Positions 49,575 to 62,382 of a stretch of 64,000 bases of DNA are shown here, piece after piece. The stretch covers positions 62,001 through 126,000 of the forward strand of contig JAPTMU010000106.1 of NCBI GenBank assembly GCA_028583405.1. Reading direction: 5' to 3'. The position numbers and the translations under genes are program-made. Source of the stretch: Pogonophryne albipinna (Eukaryota; Chordata; Actinopteri; Perciformes; Artedidraconidae). Below the pieces are notes generated by a model. It was not told the DNA's origin, made no database searches, and worked only from the letters and a program-made list of their open reading frames with translations. Within the stretch, counting starts at the first letter, position 1. Every line of letters starts with the position of its first letter.

Positions 49575-50366
49575 CAGTGGTTCCCAACCTGGGGGGCGCC
49601 AAAGATCGCAGGGGGGGCGCCAGGCCTCAGATGATTTGAGGCCAAATATCATATTTAAACTTTTTTTTTTTTTTTACATAACGCAATACATGATTGTCAC
49701 TGAAAGCCTTGTCTCTACATTACAATAAAATATAAAAATAATTGTTTAATTAATTTTTAATAACAATTCAAGTTAGTAGCTAATATAGGCATAAAAACAC
49801 AGAAATGTATAATTCTTTCTTTAATAGAAATGTTTCTTGTGCGCGTAAAGTGTCCAAACCGGGCTTGTCTGGATAAGCGCATTTTTAAAACATAGTCATT
49901 GTCCATGCCGGTTTCAGTTGGATTATTTGTCACAGTTGCTCCGATCAGATCGGTCTCCTCCATTTTGTAGATTATTTATGACTTTTGAATCCACATAAAC
50001 ACATCAGCAAAATCCGGCTTACTTTGAACATGTGTTTTAAACAGTTTAATCCCTTTGTGAATTGTTTCCACTTCCGCGCCGTCCTTTAATTTCTTCATAC
50101 AGCGGGAATCCAAATAAATTAATCCTAAATCCAATAACCATAAAAGTCACTCCAATAGTGCTCCTTAATTACGCTTTCATCCTCCTTTAACACAATACTT
50201 CACAGTCATCCAGTTTGTGACAGTAGTTGTAGCATTTTTGAGACTTTTAAACTTTAATTACCGCTGTTGCGCCCCCCCCCCCTTGTGTGTGTGTGTGTGG
50301 GGGGGGCGCAACTTCCAACAGGAGTCATTTGGGGGGGCTCTTGGGAAAAAAGGTTGGGAACCCCTG
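49575..50366. mobile_element. Non-autonomous hAT element with perfect 8-bp TSD
   Basis: Ends CAGTGGTTCCCAACC and GGTTGGGAACCCCTG, flanked by CTCTGGAT on both sides (49567-49574 and 50367-50374). 792 bp with G-runs at both ends and no transposase. It inserted about 65 bp past the ndufb7 poly(A) signal. Confidence 0.88.
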
Positions 50367-50374
50367 CTCTGGAT

Positions 50375-51750
50375 GATGTCACTATAAAGGTGGGTGCGAC
50401 TTTATTTACCTAAGAGCGTTTGATGGAGGTTTTGACCTGATTCAGGAAATGGTTTAAATGTCCTCTCATTTTTTATCTTGTCCAGGATTTGTCCTTTGTA
50501 CTTTTGTTAGAACCCATGTTTACCAGAACATGAATATCATAACATTTTGATTATGCAAGTAAATATAATTCATGGATTTGTTGGCTAAAGAGAGATTATC
50601 CGTCCATTGAACCCAATAAAGACTATAAAAATAACCGTGAACACTAGAACTTGGAGAATGATATTGGATGCATTCAGCTGCTTAATGGCCTAAATAAGAT
50701 GCCTTTAGATTTTCCTGTAAGACCAGTTCTTACATTCTGTAAAATCACGTAACCTTCAACTTTATTTAAAATAACCACGTTTTTTCTTCTTGTAACATGT
50801 TTTGGTAGGATCTCCAATGTTTGTGCGTGTACCAGAGCATTTACACATCACAACACCTGCCCTATAATGATAAGGGGGTGTTACCTTTCATTTATTATTA
50901 AGAGGGATTCTTCATTCAGTGCGCCTGGGTGTGAAGAAGAAGCCTTCATCACAGTTGGCATAGGGGCATGGTAAAAGGCACACTGAGGGAAACACATTAA
51001 TAACTTACCTGGACATTGATAAAATAAAACCCAAGTCATTGTTTGTTCAAAACATTTATTGGAAGTCTTTTTACAAGTAACCTGCTTACCCTCTCCTTCA
51101 AGGTTGTGAAGGCCAAACAGAGCAACAGAAAGAAGCAGCCTTAAGTAGAAGCTCAATCAGTGGGAACACCTGTGCTCAATTGGAGCATACCATGTAGTGC
51201 ATGGGCACGGGTGGCACTTTTCTTGCGAGTGTAAAAATGTTATTGTTTGGGGCTTCTGTGGTCAGACAGATATAATATGTTGACCTATTTTGATTTGTTG
51301 TGTTTGGGTAATTTGTCTTGCATTGTGAATGTGTTTGTAGATTAGAATGACATTGGTTAGGGGTATAAATAGTGGATTGTCCTATGGGGAGGGGCTTAAC
51401 ATGTATAAAACCCTGGCCACAAGTGTTTTGGAGGGGCTGACTGTGGCTGTAGAGCAGAGAGGTACCAGTTATATGTCCTCGACCTGTATGTATATATGAG
51501 GTTTTTGTTTTCTTCATGTAAAATCCTTGTTATTTTGTGTTTTTTTCAGCATGTTGGCTGTCAATAAAAGCACCTAAGGATACATTTTTGGTGACTCTAG
51601 CCATCTTATTTAATTCCTAGTTTTTTCATCGAACCTTTTTGTAACACTGGGTACGAGTAGATAACGATTATAAAGGACGTTGCTGTATTTGGAGTGTTAT
51701 TTTCTTTTCTACCTAAAATATACATTTAATTAAAACTGCGGTCGCACATG
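50375..51750. other. Intergenic region, possible solo LTR
   Basis: No gene is recognised. From about 51180 to 51650 the layout resembles a retroviral-type LTR: TATAAAA at 51404-51410, AATAAA at 51563-51568 about 160 bp later, and GT-rich sequence after it. Borders, target duplication and primer-binding site could not be established, so this is only a candidate. Confidence 0.3.
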
Positions 51751-51759
51751 TGCGCGCAG

Positions 51760-53602
51760 TGATGAGCGGGCCCTCGCTTCCGTGCGCCTGTCGGGGAGGG
51801 CAGCCGGTCGTCCCGGCGTCAAGCAGACGCGCGCGAGTCCTCGGAAATGAGCCGTTTGTCATTTCTCAAATTTTCAAATGCATGAAAAACGCACATTTTT
51901 CAAAATGACCGACTTCCTGGGGGGCGGGGCTAATGGAAGGCAATTTGAAATATGTGTGCAATCATAATAGTAATGTGTATACAGTGTTTCGTGAATATCG
52001 GAAAACCTATATGCGAGCAGTTTCGAGCAATTTGCGCCATGTAAATCGCCAAAAATGGTATAATCGCTGTTAGCTTATGACCTCCACGAGTGATTTTTCA
52101 AAAATGTGCCCCGCAATTAAGTATCATATTGGATAGGGGCTGAACTTGTCCTGCATTGGAATTTTTCCGATCATTCCCCTAGGAGGAGTTCGCAAGAAAG
52201 TGCTGAAAATGCATGAAAAACTGAAAATGTTCTAAATGGCCGACTTCCTGGGGGGCGGGGCTAATGGAAGGCAATTTGAAATATGTGTGCAATCATAATA
52301 GTAATGTGTATACATCGTTTCGTGAATATCGGAAAAACCATATAAGAGCAGTTTGGAGCAATTTGCGACATGTAAATCGTAAAAAATTGTGTATTCGCTG
52401 TTAGCTTACGACCTCCACAAGTGATTTTTCAAAAATGTGCTCCGCAATTAAGTATCATATTGGATAGGGGCTGAACTTGTCCTGGACTGGAATTTTTCCG
52501 ATCATTCCCCTAGGAGGAGTTTGCAAGAATGTGCTTAAAATGCATGAAAAACGCACATTTTTCAAAATGGTTGACTTCCTGGGGGGCGGGGCTAATGGAA
52601 TCTATTTACAAATATGTCCGCAATTCCATGAGAAATGCCTGTGCCAAAATTCGTGAAGTTCTGAGAAACTATATGTGACTACCACACAATAGGGGGCGCT
52701 AGTGAGCAGTTTTTTTGAAAAATTACGTTTTTTTTTTACATTCTCGAAAAGGTCGTGGGCTCTGACGTGTGTCCCAAGTTTTGCGTCCGAAGCTCATTTT
52801 ATGCTATCGCAATTTAAAAACAATGTATAGGCCACGCCCACATTCTGAATTTGTTGCGACACTTTAAATCTGAGTTCGTAGTCACCCCCGAGAGTATGTG
52901 TAAAAAAAATAAAATAAAATGAGTCCATCCGCTCTTGAGTTATAAATTGGTGGTGTTTTTGGCGCTCCCTAGTCCAAAATGAAAATGCTTTGGTGTGCCT
53001 ATTCCCCAAGACATACTGAACCCATCTACCAAAATCTGTGATGTTTGGATACATTGTTGATGAGTTATGAGCATTTCTTTCTAAGCCCCGCCTTTTTGCG
53101 AGTACGTTTTGATTGACGGCGGCAATAGTTATCGTCCTAACATGCTCATTTTCTACGGTAATGTGTCTGACCCTCCACCGATGCTGTATACGAAGTTTGG
53201 TGTTGAAAAACTGACATTTAAGTGAATATTTAACTGTTTTTAACATTATGCTAATTTCAATGGGAAAAAAATGTAGGCGGAGCTTAGGGTTCCAAGAGGA
53301 TTATTTGGAGAGCAGGTCCACCCAGATATGTGTGCAACATTTCAGGTCATTTCGAGTTACGGTGCGACTTTGTAAATGTATTCCGAAATGGGCTTTTGAT
53401 AGGTGGCGTTAGTGAGCAGGTTGGAATATTTAACCCAGTCCTGGCATCTGTGCAAAATTATACAACTTTTGAAGCGTCCTAAAGGCCTCAAAAACAGGAA
53501 ACGCCAGCAGAAAAATTATAATTCAACCAATAACAATAGGTTTCCTCGCACTTCATGCTAGGACGCCGTTGGGTCCTAGCACATCGTGCTCGGGCCCTAA
53601 TA
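51760..53602. repeat. Complex dispersed repeat with a 331-bp tandem module
   Basis: Runs from CAGTGATGAGCGGGCCCTCG to CGTGCTCGGGCCCTAATAAA. Within it the motif GACTTCCTGGGGGGCGGGGC starts at 51911, 52242 and 52573, a constant 331-bp period (two full units plus a partial third). I know this style of sequence from teleost genomes but not its class. Confidence 0.65.
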
Positions 53603-54345
53603 AATGTCGAAATGCAAGTCCATCACCATTTTATCATAAAGAAACATTCTTTTTATGACTCGAGGTATTCACGTTTCTGTTTTGTATTTGGTAACCAAAA
53701 ATCACTCAGTTGTTCCTATCTGACCATTTCTATTTACATTTGAACCCAAACTAAGCCCATCAAATCTGTCAGACGCCGGACCCTCTGCAGTGCATTCGTG
53801 TAAAAAGCTCGAGGATAACCACACTGGTATAAATACACAGAGCGGCAACTGAATCACAAACAGAGCAAGACAATCATTAGTTTTACATTTTTTTTATAAA
53901 TTACTTCAAACATCAACAAAATGACATGCTGTTATGATTTCAAATGTAGATGAATGGATATAAAAACTAAGCCTTTGAAATTTGACTGAATCTCACCGGA
54001 TGCAGATTCAGCCTCAAAACCACAGAATTAGATGACAGCGTGGTAAGACACTATTTATCGACAGTATGTCATTCAGGATACACTGGCTCGTTTGTAGGTC
54101 AAGAACAGCTCTTGGAGACCAACACACACACACAAGTCAATTAACCAATCAGAATGGGTTATGGGGAAATGAAAAAAATAGAGCAATCGTGCTTTACATT
54201 TTCACTCAATATTACAGGAATTACAGACAGGAAGCAAAAGAGGGGGAAAGAAAAAGGGGACATTATTGAAGCCAGTCAGTCTACTAAGCTCCAGTGTAAA
54301 ACGGAGAGCCCCCTCTCAGTTAGCGGAGAGCTGAAGGGTTGAGCT

Positions 54346-57300
54346 CTACAGGATGAAGGGCAGGATGGGGGAGCGGAGGGGAGGGTAATCGCGGAACTCC
54401 TTCAGGTAGCTGCGGTGCTTCCCTTTGGCCCACACAGTCATCTGGATGAAACCCACCAAGGTGAAGAAGGCCACCGGCAGGCACTGGGTCATCAGTGTGA
54501 AGCCCAGCCAGGAGCCCAGCTGCAGAGGAAGAGGAGGAGGAGGATGGTTACACACAGACTCATACCACAAGAGGGCAGCAGTGTATTTAACTCTCAGTGA
54601 TGGAAATGAGCTCAAAGCTAAATCTGGCACGGTTACGCTTGACACATTTGAATGTTTTAAGTGTTGATTACCGTGCATTGTCCCTGCCAAATAAACGATT
54701 AAATGAAAATGTTCATTCAAGGGAATACAGAGGGACAACCTAATCCAGTGGATTTATCTCAATTATCAAGCAATAAATAATAGTTTGATGCTGAAAAAGG
54801 CATCAGTCAGCATTTGAAGAAAAAATGATCTTACCTCGTAGGTGTAGTTGGGGCAGGAGACCAGCACGAAGATCCAGGTGAAGGGGTTCTTGGTGGGATA
54901 GGGAATCTTCCTGGTCTTAGAGCCTAGATGAAGGTAGCAACGAAAGGAAATGTCAATCTAATATGACTTTTTATTACATTTTAATAGCATTCTATACCAT
55001 GACATTTTTAGCTCCGCCAAGTTCTTGGCTTGTTCTTTTATTAAAGGGATTACAGAGGTGTGCTGGCCTGATTTTCATAACACTTGGGGGAAAGGTGTGG
55101 TAACAAAGAACCCATTATATTAAAGATATTAAAAGCTCATGAACGCATCGATGTCCTGAGAACTACTTTCTGACTCTGGAAGGAGGCCCTTGGTGGATGT
55201 CTGCGCTCTCAGAGTGTAACACCAGAGAGTAAGTGCTCCCCTCTCACTAGCTTTAAACGTTGAGGCTCACCTATAAAAAACATGATGTCACACACCTTCA
55301 TTTGAGCAATATTTGACTGCAGGCATGTGTGTGTGTGTGTGTGTGTGAGAGTGATTAGCGTACAGGTGTTACTGTTGTTTGTACCTGGTGGACGGAGGTT
55401 CCGCAGAGCGATGTGGATGGAAAAGTTGCCAATCTGACAGAACTAAGAAAGAAAAAATACAATAAATAAAAGAGAGAACCATATTTATACATGTTCTGTT
55501 GAAGAAGAACATGTAGGACAGAATATAGTTTAGAATGCCAAAAAGAAAAAACTATTTAAGTGATGTAAATAACAAGTAATTGTCTACTTTTTTGTGTCAA
55601 TACTTACCAAGAATAAGATGAGGGCCAGTCTGATTTGCTGCTCCCCGTATACTGCATCAAGACATAATTGACAATAATAATGGTGAAAAAGAGTTATAAT
55701 AACCCAATGGTATAAGTTAAGTGTCTGGTGCATGTATACTCACTGGGTGGTGTGTACAGCGGGTGGTTGATGTAGTAGGCCATCCATGCTGCAAAGCCCC
55801 AGTAGTACGTGCAGTTCTGAAACAGGATTATTGTCATGTTCAGACTTGATTGTTGTGGCAGTAGCAATGCACTTCTCACTCAAACTAAACGGTTCATGAT
55901 TCACCTTTGACTCCTCATTTGGGAATATGAATGTACAGCAGGATAAGACAGTGGTAGAATGCATCTCACCTTAAAGATGTTGCGTAGCGGCATTGTACCA
56001 TGAGAGAAGCGATGCACAAACAGCGTCTCCAGATTCCTCTTAAGGAAGTGGAAGGAGTGACACATACAGGCGAGACTGCAGAAGGACAAACACTTGTGTT
56101 AGCTCTAGGGATGGATGTCGTTAAGGTTTTAACGGTACTACTACTTGTATCGATACCGCTTATCGATCCGGTCCTTTAACGGTACTCTTATCGGTTCTTT
56201 TGAACAAAAAAAAAAAGGTAAATTAACTAAACAAATTGTAAATAATGTGAACTTACAGAACTGTAAAAAACAAACAAAAAACAAGTATTTTCTGCAGTAA
56301 CACAGTGGTACAGAGGTACAGAGCAACACAGGTGAGGCATACAGGTATGCTGCCTGACGGTTCTTCTGGAGGAAGATTAAGGCATACATAACACACCTGA
56401 CGTGGAAACGTTACTCGTGGATGGGGCTACAGAGCTACTAGAAAGACAGTCGAACCCGGTGCATTCCTCCGTCTGAATGTGGAGCACTTTTGATAAATGT
56501 TCAGACAAATTGCTCGTGTTACCGCCCTTACATGCTAAACTCTTATTGCACTTTTGGCAACGAGCATTGAGCACATGGAGACGGGTAAAGTTTAACCACA
56601 CCTTTTAGCGCTTAGTTATCTCTGCCGTGTGTGTGTGTTGCTGCATGTAGCAGCTGCGCGTGTGTGTAAACCGCCCCACCCCCTCACACACAGACGGGGA
56701 GAGATCTCTCGTCTGGATTGGAAAGATCGGAAATACATCAAAGACGCATGTTGTAGTCTTATTGCATATCAGAAACGGAGTTGGCGAAACTAAAACGGCA
56801 ATATAATGTTTATGTAGCAATAATACATATGAAATATCTTTTTTTAAATGTCTCCAGTACCGATAAAAAAGACCGATAATGTCGGAGCTTAACGGTACCA
56901 CTGTCTTTAATAATTCCGCCCCGGGCCCCTTTAATACCGGGGCTCAGTACCCATCCCAAGTTAGCTGTACTGTAGTTATCAAAAACAGGATGCTGCTAAC
57001 ATGGCGTCGATGCGGAAAGAGCACAGCTTAAAAGGAATACGCTTGGTTATTGACTAACATAAATACCACTCTTGTGTCTGCATGTTTAACATAAAGTAAG
57101 GCAATAGCCAGCAGCTGATTAGCTCAGCTTAGCTAAAGACTGGAAACTGGGAATGTCTGGCCTTTTTTATCCTACCACATATTTGAATTTAAAGCGAAAT
57201 TGCCATGATCTATATTTAGTTCCCCAAATTAGATTTGTATCAAGTCATTTTACACTATGTTCCTTGAAGTCTTGTTTTATATATTTTTTTAAGTAAAATT

Positions 57301-59895
57301 ATAAAACTACATTTTTAAGCAAACTTCCATGTTTGGAGTATTTAAAAAAAATACAGTTTTAAAATATCATAGTTTCTCTTGCAGAAACGTGCCTCATCCT
57401 TTCTTGTTTCAGGCTAACGACAAAACTTTCTAGAGCACTTTTGAACAAATCCAAAGGGTGGACATTGGTGACCTGTATAGAGCTTTAACTTATTCAATAT
57501 ATATGACTTTGAAAACAAGTTTCAAAAGTGCTGCGGTTGAATTCACATATGTCAAATGCTGTTTCTACTGTGACTTATTTTATACTGGTAGACAGTTGCA
57601 TTAAGTGAAATCGGCTTGCATGTGTTGGTGAAGTCACTGGTCTGGTCTGGATGTCATTAATGCTTGTTTATTAGTGACAGAGAATGTGGTTTGGTAGTGA
57701 GAGTGAATTTATATTTGGTGGAACTTTAAGAGGGACAAGAGAGGCGCTACTTAATTATAAAGTGTGTGAAGATGTGATGAGGACACTTACTGAACGACCC
57801 AGTGTTTACTGGTGGAAAAGTCATATTTGGAAGCGTAGATGAAGGGAACTCTGAAATAGAACATCAGATAGAGGACCAGAGGACCAGTGTACTCGGTGAG
57901 AAAGACCTGAAGAAAAGAGGGACAGGATAAGTTTGAGCCTTTTTAACAGTTTAAGTGTAGCCCTAATGTCATAATATTGGATATACTTTTTGTTGCTGTG
58001 TTAGAAAGATAAATATAGCCGTCCCGCTCCTGGCAGAGCCAATTTAACTACGACACACACACCCTTTTTACCCAGAGGGAAATCTCAATATAGCTCTTCT
58101 TGATCCCAGTCTGATGTATGTGGGCTTGTCAGGATTGTTAGATTGTGACAGCACAACATGCCCCCGCCCCCGACCCCCCCCCCCGGCCTTTTGGCGGCTC
58201 CACGGTGTACTCACTGTGACCCAGCTGATCTGAGCTCCCAGGTCTCTGAAGTAGAAGGTTGCCGTGGTTCCCACAGGTAGTTGCTGCAGGACATCCTCGT
58301 CCTTCAGAGACTTCCCCTCTGAAACACAGACAGGATTACTTCAGGAGACATACAGAAAACGAGGACTTGATTACAGAGGGAAGTGATAAGATGTTCCCTT
58401 TAAGTATACTGACAGAAAAAGTACTTCCTGTCTAGTTGTACTAGAAGGAAACTCCATCCCAGGAACTTTTATAGAATTATAATTGTTGTTATAAATAAAC
58501 CCCATACAGTTTATTTAGAACTCATTAAAGACATGGTTAATAAATACTCTGTCGGCCTTAAAGGGGCCCAATAGAGTGGTGCAGTGACGAGTCCTGAAAC
58601 CCGGAAGTGAGTCAGCATTTTACCACTACGGGTTCCCTCGTCTCAGAGTCAATGGGATTTCTCCACAGGATTTTGGAAAATAGCTGGAAATAAGGTCTGT
58701 GGTTGACACAAATTTAAGAGACAGATCACGTTTTATCCTACGACATTAAATACATCAGCAGTGACCCCACTGGTGATTTTTGAAGAGTTTACGTGTCTGA
58801 AAAACGATGGTTGTTAACAAGCGGCTGAATAGGACTATAGAAGTTGTCGAGGACGTTGTACGTCATTACACCGAACACGTAAACACTCCTGCTAAGTTTG
58901 TTTTCCCTGTTCTGCTTGAAAGCAAGTACCTGCCTCCTGCAAACTGTTCAAACAAAAAGCTGTATCTGTATTTTTGAATATGGATCTTAAGTCGGCGTGA
59001 CGTTGAAGCAGCGACTCTGCTGTCGGCTGTTGTTCGTTTATAGCATAACGTTAGCATTTTGCTTCTGGCGATTAGATTTATGATTCGAAAATTATAAAAG
59101 TATGGTAGACATGTGGAGATTATCCGGCTGAACAAAACGTGCATTTATCAAACAGGTTCGTTCTCCACAGACCTTATTTCGAGCTATTTTCCAAAATCCT
59201 ATGGAGAAATCCCATTGCTTTCTGTCGAGGGAACCCGAGCGCAGCTTACTTCTGGGTAAATACGTCATCCCTGCACCACTCTATTGTGCTTTTTGGGGTT
59301 TTCCATTTCCTGTAGTGTGTTATATAGGTTTGTGTGCATGCAAATAGTCTGCAAAGGCTAACATCCTGAATTTCTCTCCCACACACTGCCCTCCCCTTCC
59401 TCCCCCCCCCCCCACCCATGTTTACATAGTGACATCACTATGTAACACTGGCTCTTTTATTGGCTAGCGCTCCAACACATTGTACGGGCTAAGGGGCAGG
59501 ACATCACTAAGCGGTTGACTAATCACAACACAGCCAGTCAGCTAACCAATCAGAGCAGACCGGGCTCTGGTTTCAGACAGAGGGTGAAAAGAGGTGCTGC
59601 AGCACAGGCAGTATGGCATTAACCCTTAAATGAACAACACATATTTAAACAATAGTAAGTCACTCTTTGGCTGACTTACTGGCATCAAGGCGAATGGACT
59701 GTCGGGTTGGGTACCACTGAGGATCTGAAACAGACAATAATATGTCACAAACATCTTAAGACAGGACATACATTTTTTATTTTTAACTTGATGTTAAATC
59801 AGATTTATGAGGCTTTAGTCGCCTGCAGAGAGACGGCACTCACGGCTCTTGTGGAACATAGACTTGATCTCTCCGATAGTGGCATTTGGCTCGAC
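54346..59895 (-). CDS. tecr: Trans-2,3-enoyl-CoA reductase (5' partial)
   Basis: ER membrane enzyme catalysing the last, NADPH-dependent step of very-long-chain fatty-acid elongation. Ten exons on the minus strand in coding order: 59844-59895, 59680-59724, 58215-58318, 57791-57906, 55970-56075, 55744-55816, 55608-55651, 55385-55442, 54835-54923, 54346-54519 (stop TAG at 54346-54348); 861 nt, 286 aa. The 22 residues missing relative to the 308-aa human protein equal the N-terminal part encoded by unseen first exon(s). The rest of the N-terminal ubiquitin-like region ([29 protein letters not shown]) is present, followed by hydrophobic membrane segments, [18 protein letters not shown] and the conserved tail [18 protein letters not shown]. 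All ten exons have proper splice borders and phases. Zebrafish has tecra/tecrb; which copy this is cannot be decided here. Confidence 0.95.
56106..56959 (-). mobile_element. hAT element next to a tecr splice acceptor
   Basis: Left end TAGGGATGGATGTCG, right end CAGTACCCATCCCAA; flanking octamers GTTAGCTC (56098-56105) and GTTAGCTG (56960-56967) match at 7 of 8. It retains a BED zinc-finger coding segment on the minus strand but no catalytic domain. It sits 30 bp from tecr exon 55970-56075. Confidence 0.85.
56470..56601 (-). pseudogene. BED zinc finger of an internally deleted hAT transposase
   Basis: Minus-strand frame [20 protein letters not shown], then [21 protein letters not shown]: the C-x2-C ... 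H-x5-H arrangement of ZBED-type fingers with the characteristic GGNTSN. The frame stops soon after, without a catalytic or dimerisation domain. Confidence 0.8.
58570..59285. mobile_element. Foldback element in a tecr intron
   Basis: Inverted ends AATAGAGTGGTGCAG / CTGCACCACTCTATT extend into roughly 140-bp complementary arms sharing GGGTTCCCTCG, AATGGGATTTCTCCA, AGGATTTTGGAAAATAGCT and AATAAGGTCTGTGG. No coding sequence. It lies between tecr exons 58215-58318 and 59680-59724. Confidence 0.75.
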
Positions 59896-61368
59896 CTGCA
59901 AATAGAATATCAGCAAATCAGTAAATTAGTAGAGGGACACGTACACAAAAGGAACAGATAATAACCCTGTTTTCCATTCATGAAGGGGGTACATTTAGCT
60001 CCCATACCCTGTGGATGTGGTTCATTTAACAGCTGGTATTAGGGTTTCAAAGCACACACACATCCACAGCCAAAGTACACGACCTTGCGCCAGGCTGCCA
60101 GAAATTGCCCAACTACCCCAAATATAAACCCAATGACTTCAAGACAGAAACATGAAGAGCTCACAGAGGCAGACACAGTTGTTACGGGATGGTCTGAGGA
60201 CATCAACACATTCCCAACATGTGATCAAATGGCAAATCTGTTTGATTTGAGCAGCTTTCACACTTCATACTGCTGCCAGAGCCCCCTCTTGTGGAGTAGT
60301 AAAATTGTTAAAAAGAAAGAGTAAGATCGCTTACTCCTATTGGTTTATTTAAAATGTTGTCTGAGCCCTAGGATCTGCTATAATACTGAGCGCTTCAGTT
60401 TAAAAGGCAACAATACGTGTACACTAGAGCTTTAACAAATGTTTATTATTTATATATTTTTGGAATTATATTTATTTGAGGGTCCGAAAAATGTCATAAC
60501 ATTATTTTTAAAATGTCCACCAATGTTTTAAAAAGAGCAAATAAGACTGGCAAAGCAAATACCAGTGTTTTTGCACACTACACATGTAAGCACTGACTAA
60601 ATATGAATTATAAACATAACTGGCTGTCTGTATGCTTTTATAGTTTGTTTATAATTGGTTTTTATTACTGTGCTGTTTCACCAATTATGCTCGCATTTAC
60701 TTTGAAACATGTTTGACTTCCCTAACCCATATGAAATGTGCTCCATGAATCAAGATTGGCGCCTTAAGCATTAATATTTATATTTGTAAATGACAACTTT
60801 TCTGACTGATAACCATTAATTTGAGATTATTAAACAAACTTGCTTAACAAAGGTGCATATTAACCCTATTTTCATTATTTGTCCTATATCCGTTTCAGTA
60901 TACAGAGAGTTATTAAACTTTTAAGAAATTTTTTATTGGTATGAAAACAAACTCAGCAATGCACATTACATCCTAATAACATCTCAGGCATCCGCTTCAA
61001 ATTTCTGTCAGGCCTCTGACATTTAGGAAGCTGGTGACAGGTTTCTCTAAACATTTTAGCAGTAAGCCTATATTACCCTGCTGGCCATGCCTCACTGTGC
61101 CAAGATGCTTCTGTGAAATGTAAACCTCTATGCGGCCCGTCACATTGACCAAGCAAAGGTGTGAAGACCAACACAAGAAAATATAAAATGATGTACTAAT
61201 TTAAACTTCGATTGCAAATCATCAGGCCTTTAAAGAGTTGAACCACAAGGACACAGTTCAATTACATGTTAATGTTTGTCAGAGAGCACTTAACGTACTA
61301 TCAACCTATGGCCAAGACACTATCAGATTACCGAGGCAAGCACTGTTCAGTATAGACAGTGTGGTAGT

Positions 61369-62382
61369 TAGGGATGGGTATCGTTAGGATTTTATCGATA
61401 CCGGTATTTTTCGATACTCTTATCGATAGTTTTCAATAATTTGGTGATCAAAATGATAGACATGATTACAAGATGTGAAGATTAAACAACAGTCATTTTA
61501 TTGTAATTTATTTGTATTTAATGTAACTTTTTCAATGTCATACCAAGCAGGTATGAGTGTGTTTGACAGTGTGTCTCTGGAAGGGTGCCGGTGATTAGGG
61601 GCAGTTCATAAATCCATGTAAACATGACCATTATTCAGTTAAAACGAGACGCTGCGTGCGCACCTCCTAAGCCGGAAGCTCCGGTCGGCTAACCATTATA
61701 ATCCGTTTATTGCGTTTATTATTTATAATTGTAATTATGGATTATCAGTAATCATTTTAAAGTTACACAGAGACATTGGATTAACCGTTTTTAAGCCCTT
61801 GAATACAACTTTTGATCACAAAACGGCAAAGGTAAGACATCATTAATGCAGATAAAATGACGTAGAAAAGATCGCTTTTGCCAGTTATGTGCTAAAGTAG
61901 CCGTTAGCCCTGTTAGCCCCGTTAGCCCGTTTTGCTAAGTGTTGATTTAGACTCTTGGTGTTGGACTTCTGTTCCGTGTAGGTAAAATGGTTAATATCGT
62001 CTCTTGGCTGAGTTTCTTCCCGTTAAGTGGGTATGCATCATTAATAGGATGTTAAATGTTAAGAAGCTTTGAGACCCTGTTTCTAGCAAGATGTTGCGTC
62101 TGCCCCTATGGTCTGCCCCTGGGAGTCTCACAATAATAAGAGCGCTGTTAGGAGAGATGACGAGTGGCATTCACAGTGGCCAATCAGAGTGCTACTCAAA
62201 CCGGATACGTCACACGGGATGAGGGTTCCCAACCAACCAGAATTGTTTAAAGTTAAACTAAGGAAGTAGCATAATTCATATACCGATATCAGCACTGTTT
62301 GTCCAGCGGCTTAACGGTATACCAATACCGTCCAATCAGGTACCGGTGCTGACTTAGTACCGGTTCTCGATACCCATCCCTA
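61369..62382. mobile_element. Non-autonomous hAT element with perfect TIR and TSD
   Basis: Perfect 15-bp inverted ends TAGGGATGGGTATCG / CGATACCCATCCCTA, flanked by GTGGTAGT on both sides (61361-61368 and 62383-62390). 1,014 bp, no transposase frame. Ends are related to those of the element at 56106-56959. Confidence 0.92.

Noticed and set aside
51180..51660. Full retrovirus-like element
   Set aside because: Only an LTR-like arrangement of TATA and AATAAA is visible; there is no gag/pol frame, second LTR or primer-binding site, so it is kept only as a low-confidence solo LTR candidate.
51911..52650. Regularly spaced repeats as a CRISPR-like array
   Set aside because: The 331-bp units are contiguous tandem copies in a vertebrate genome, without short repeat/spacer structure.
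56377..56601. BED-finger frame as a host zbed gene
   Set aside because: It is bounded by hAT termini and 7/8 target duplications and lacks any catalytic or dimerisation domain.
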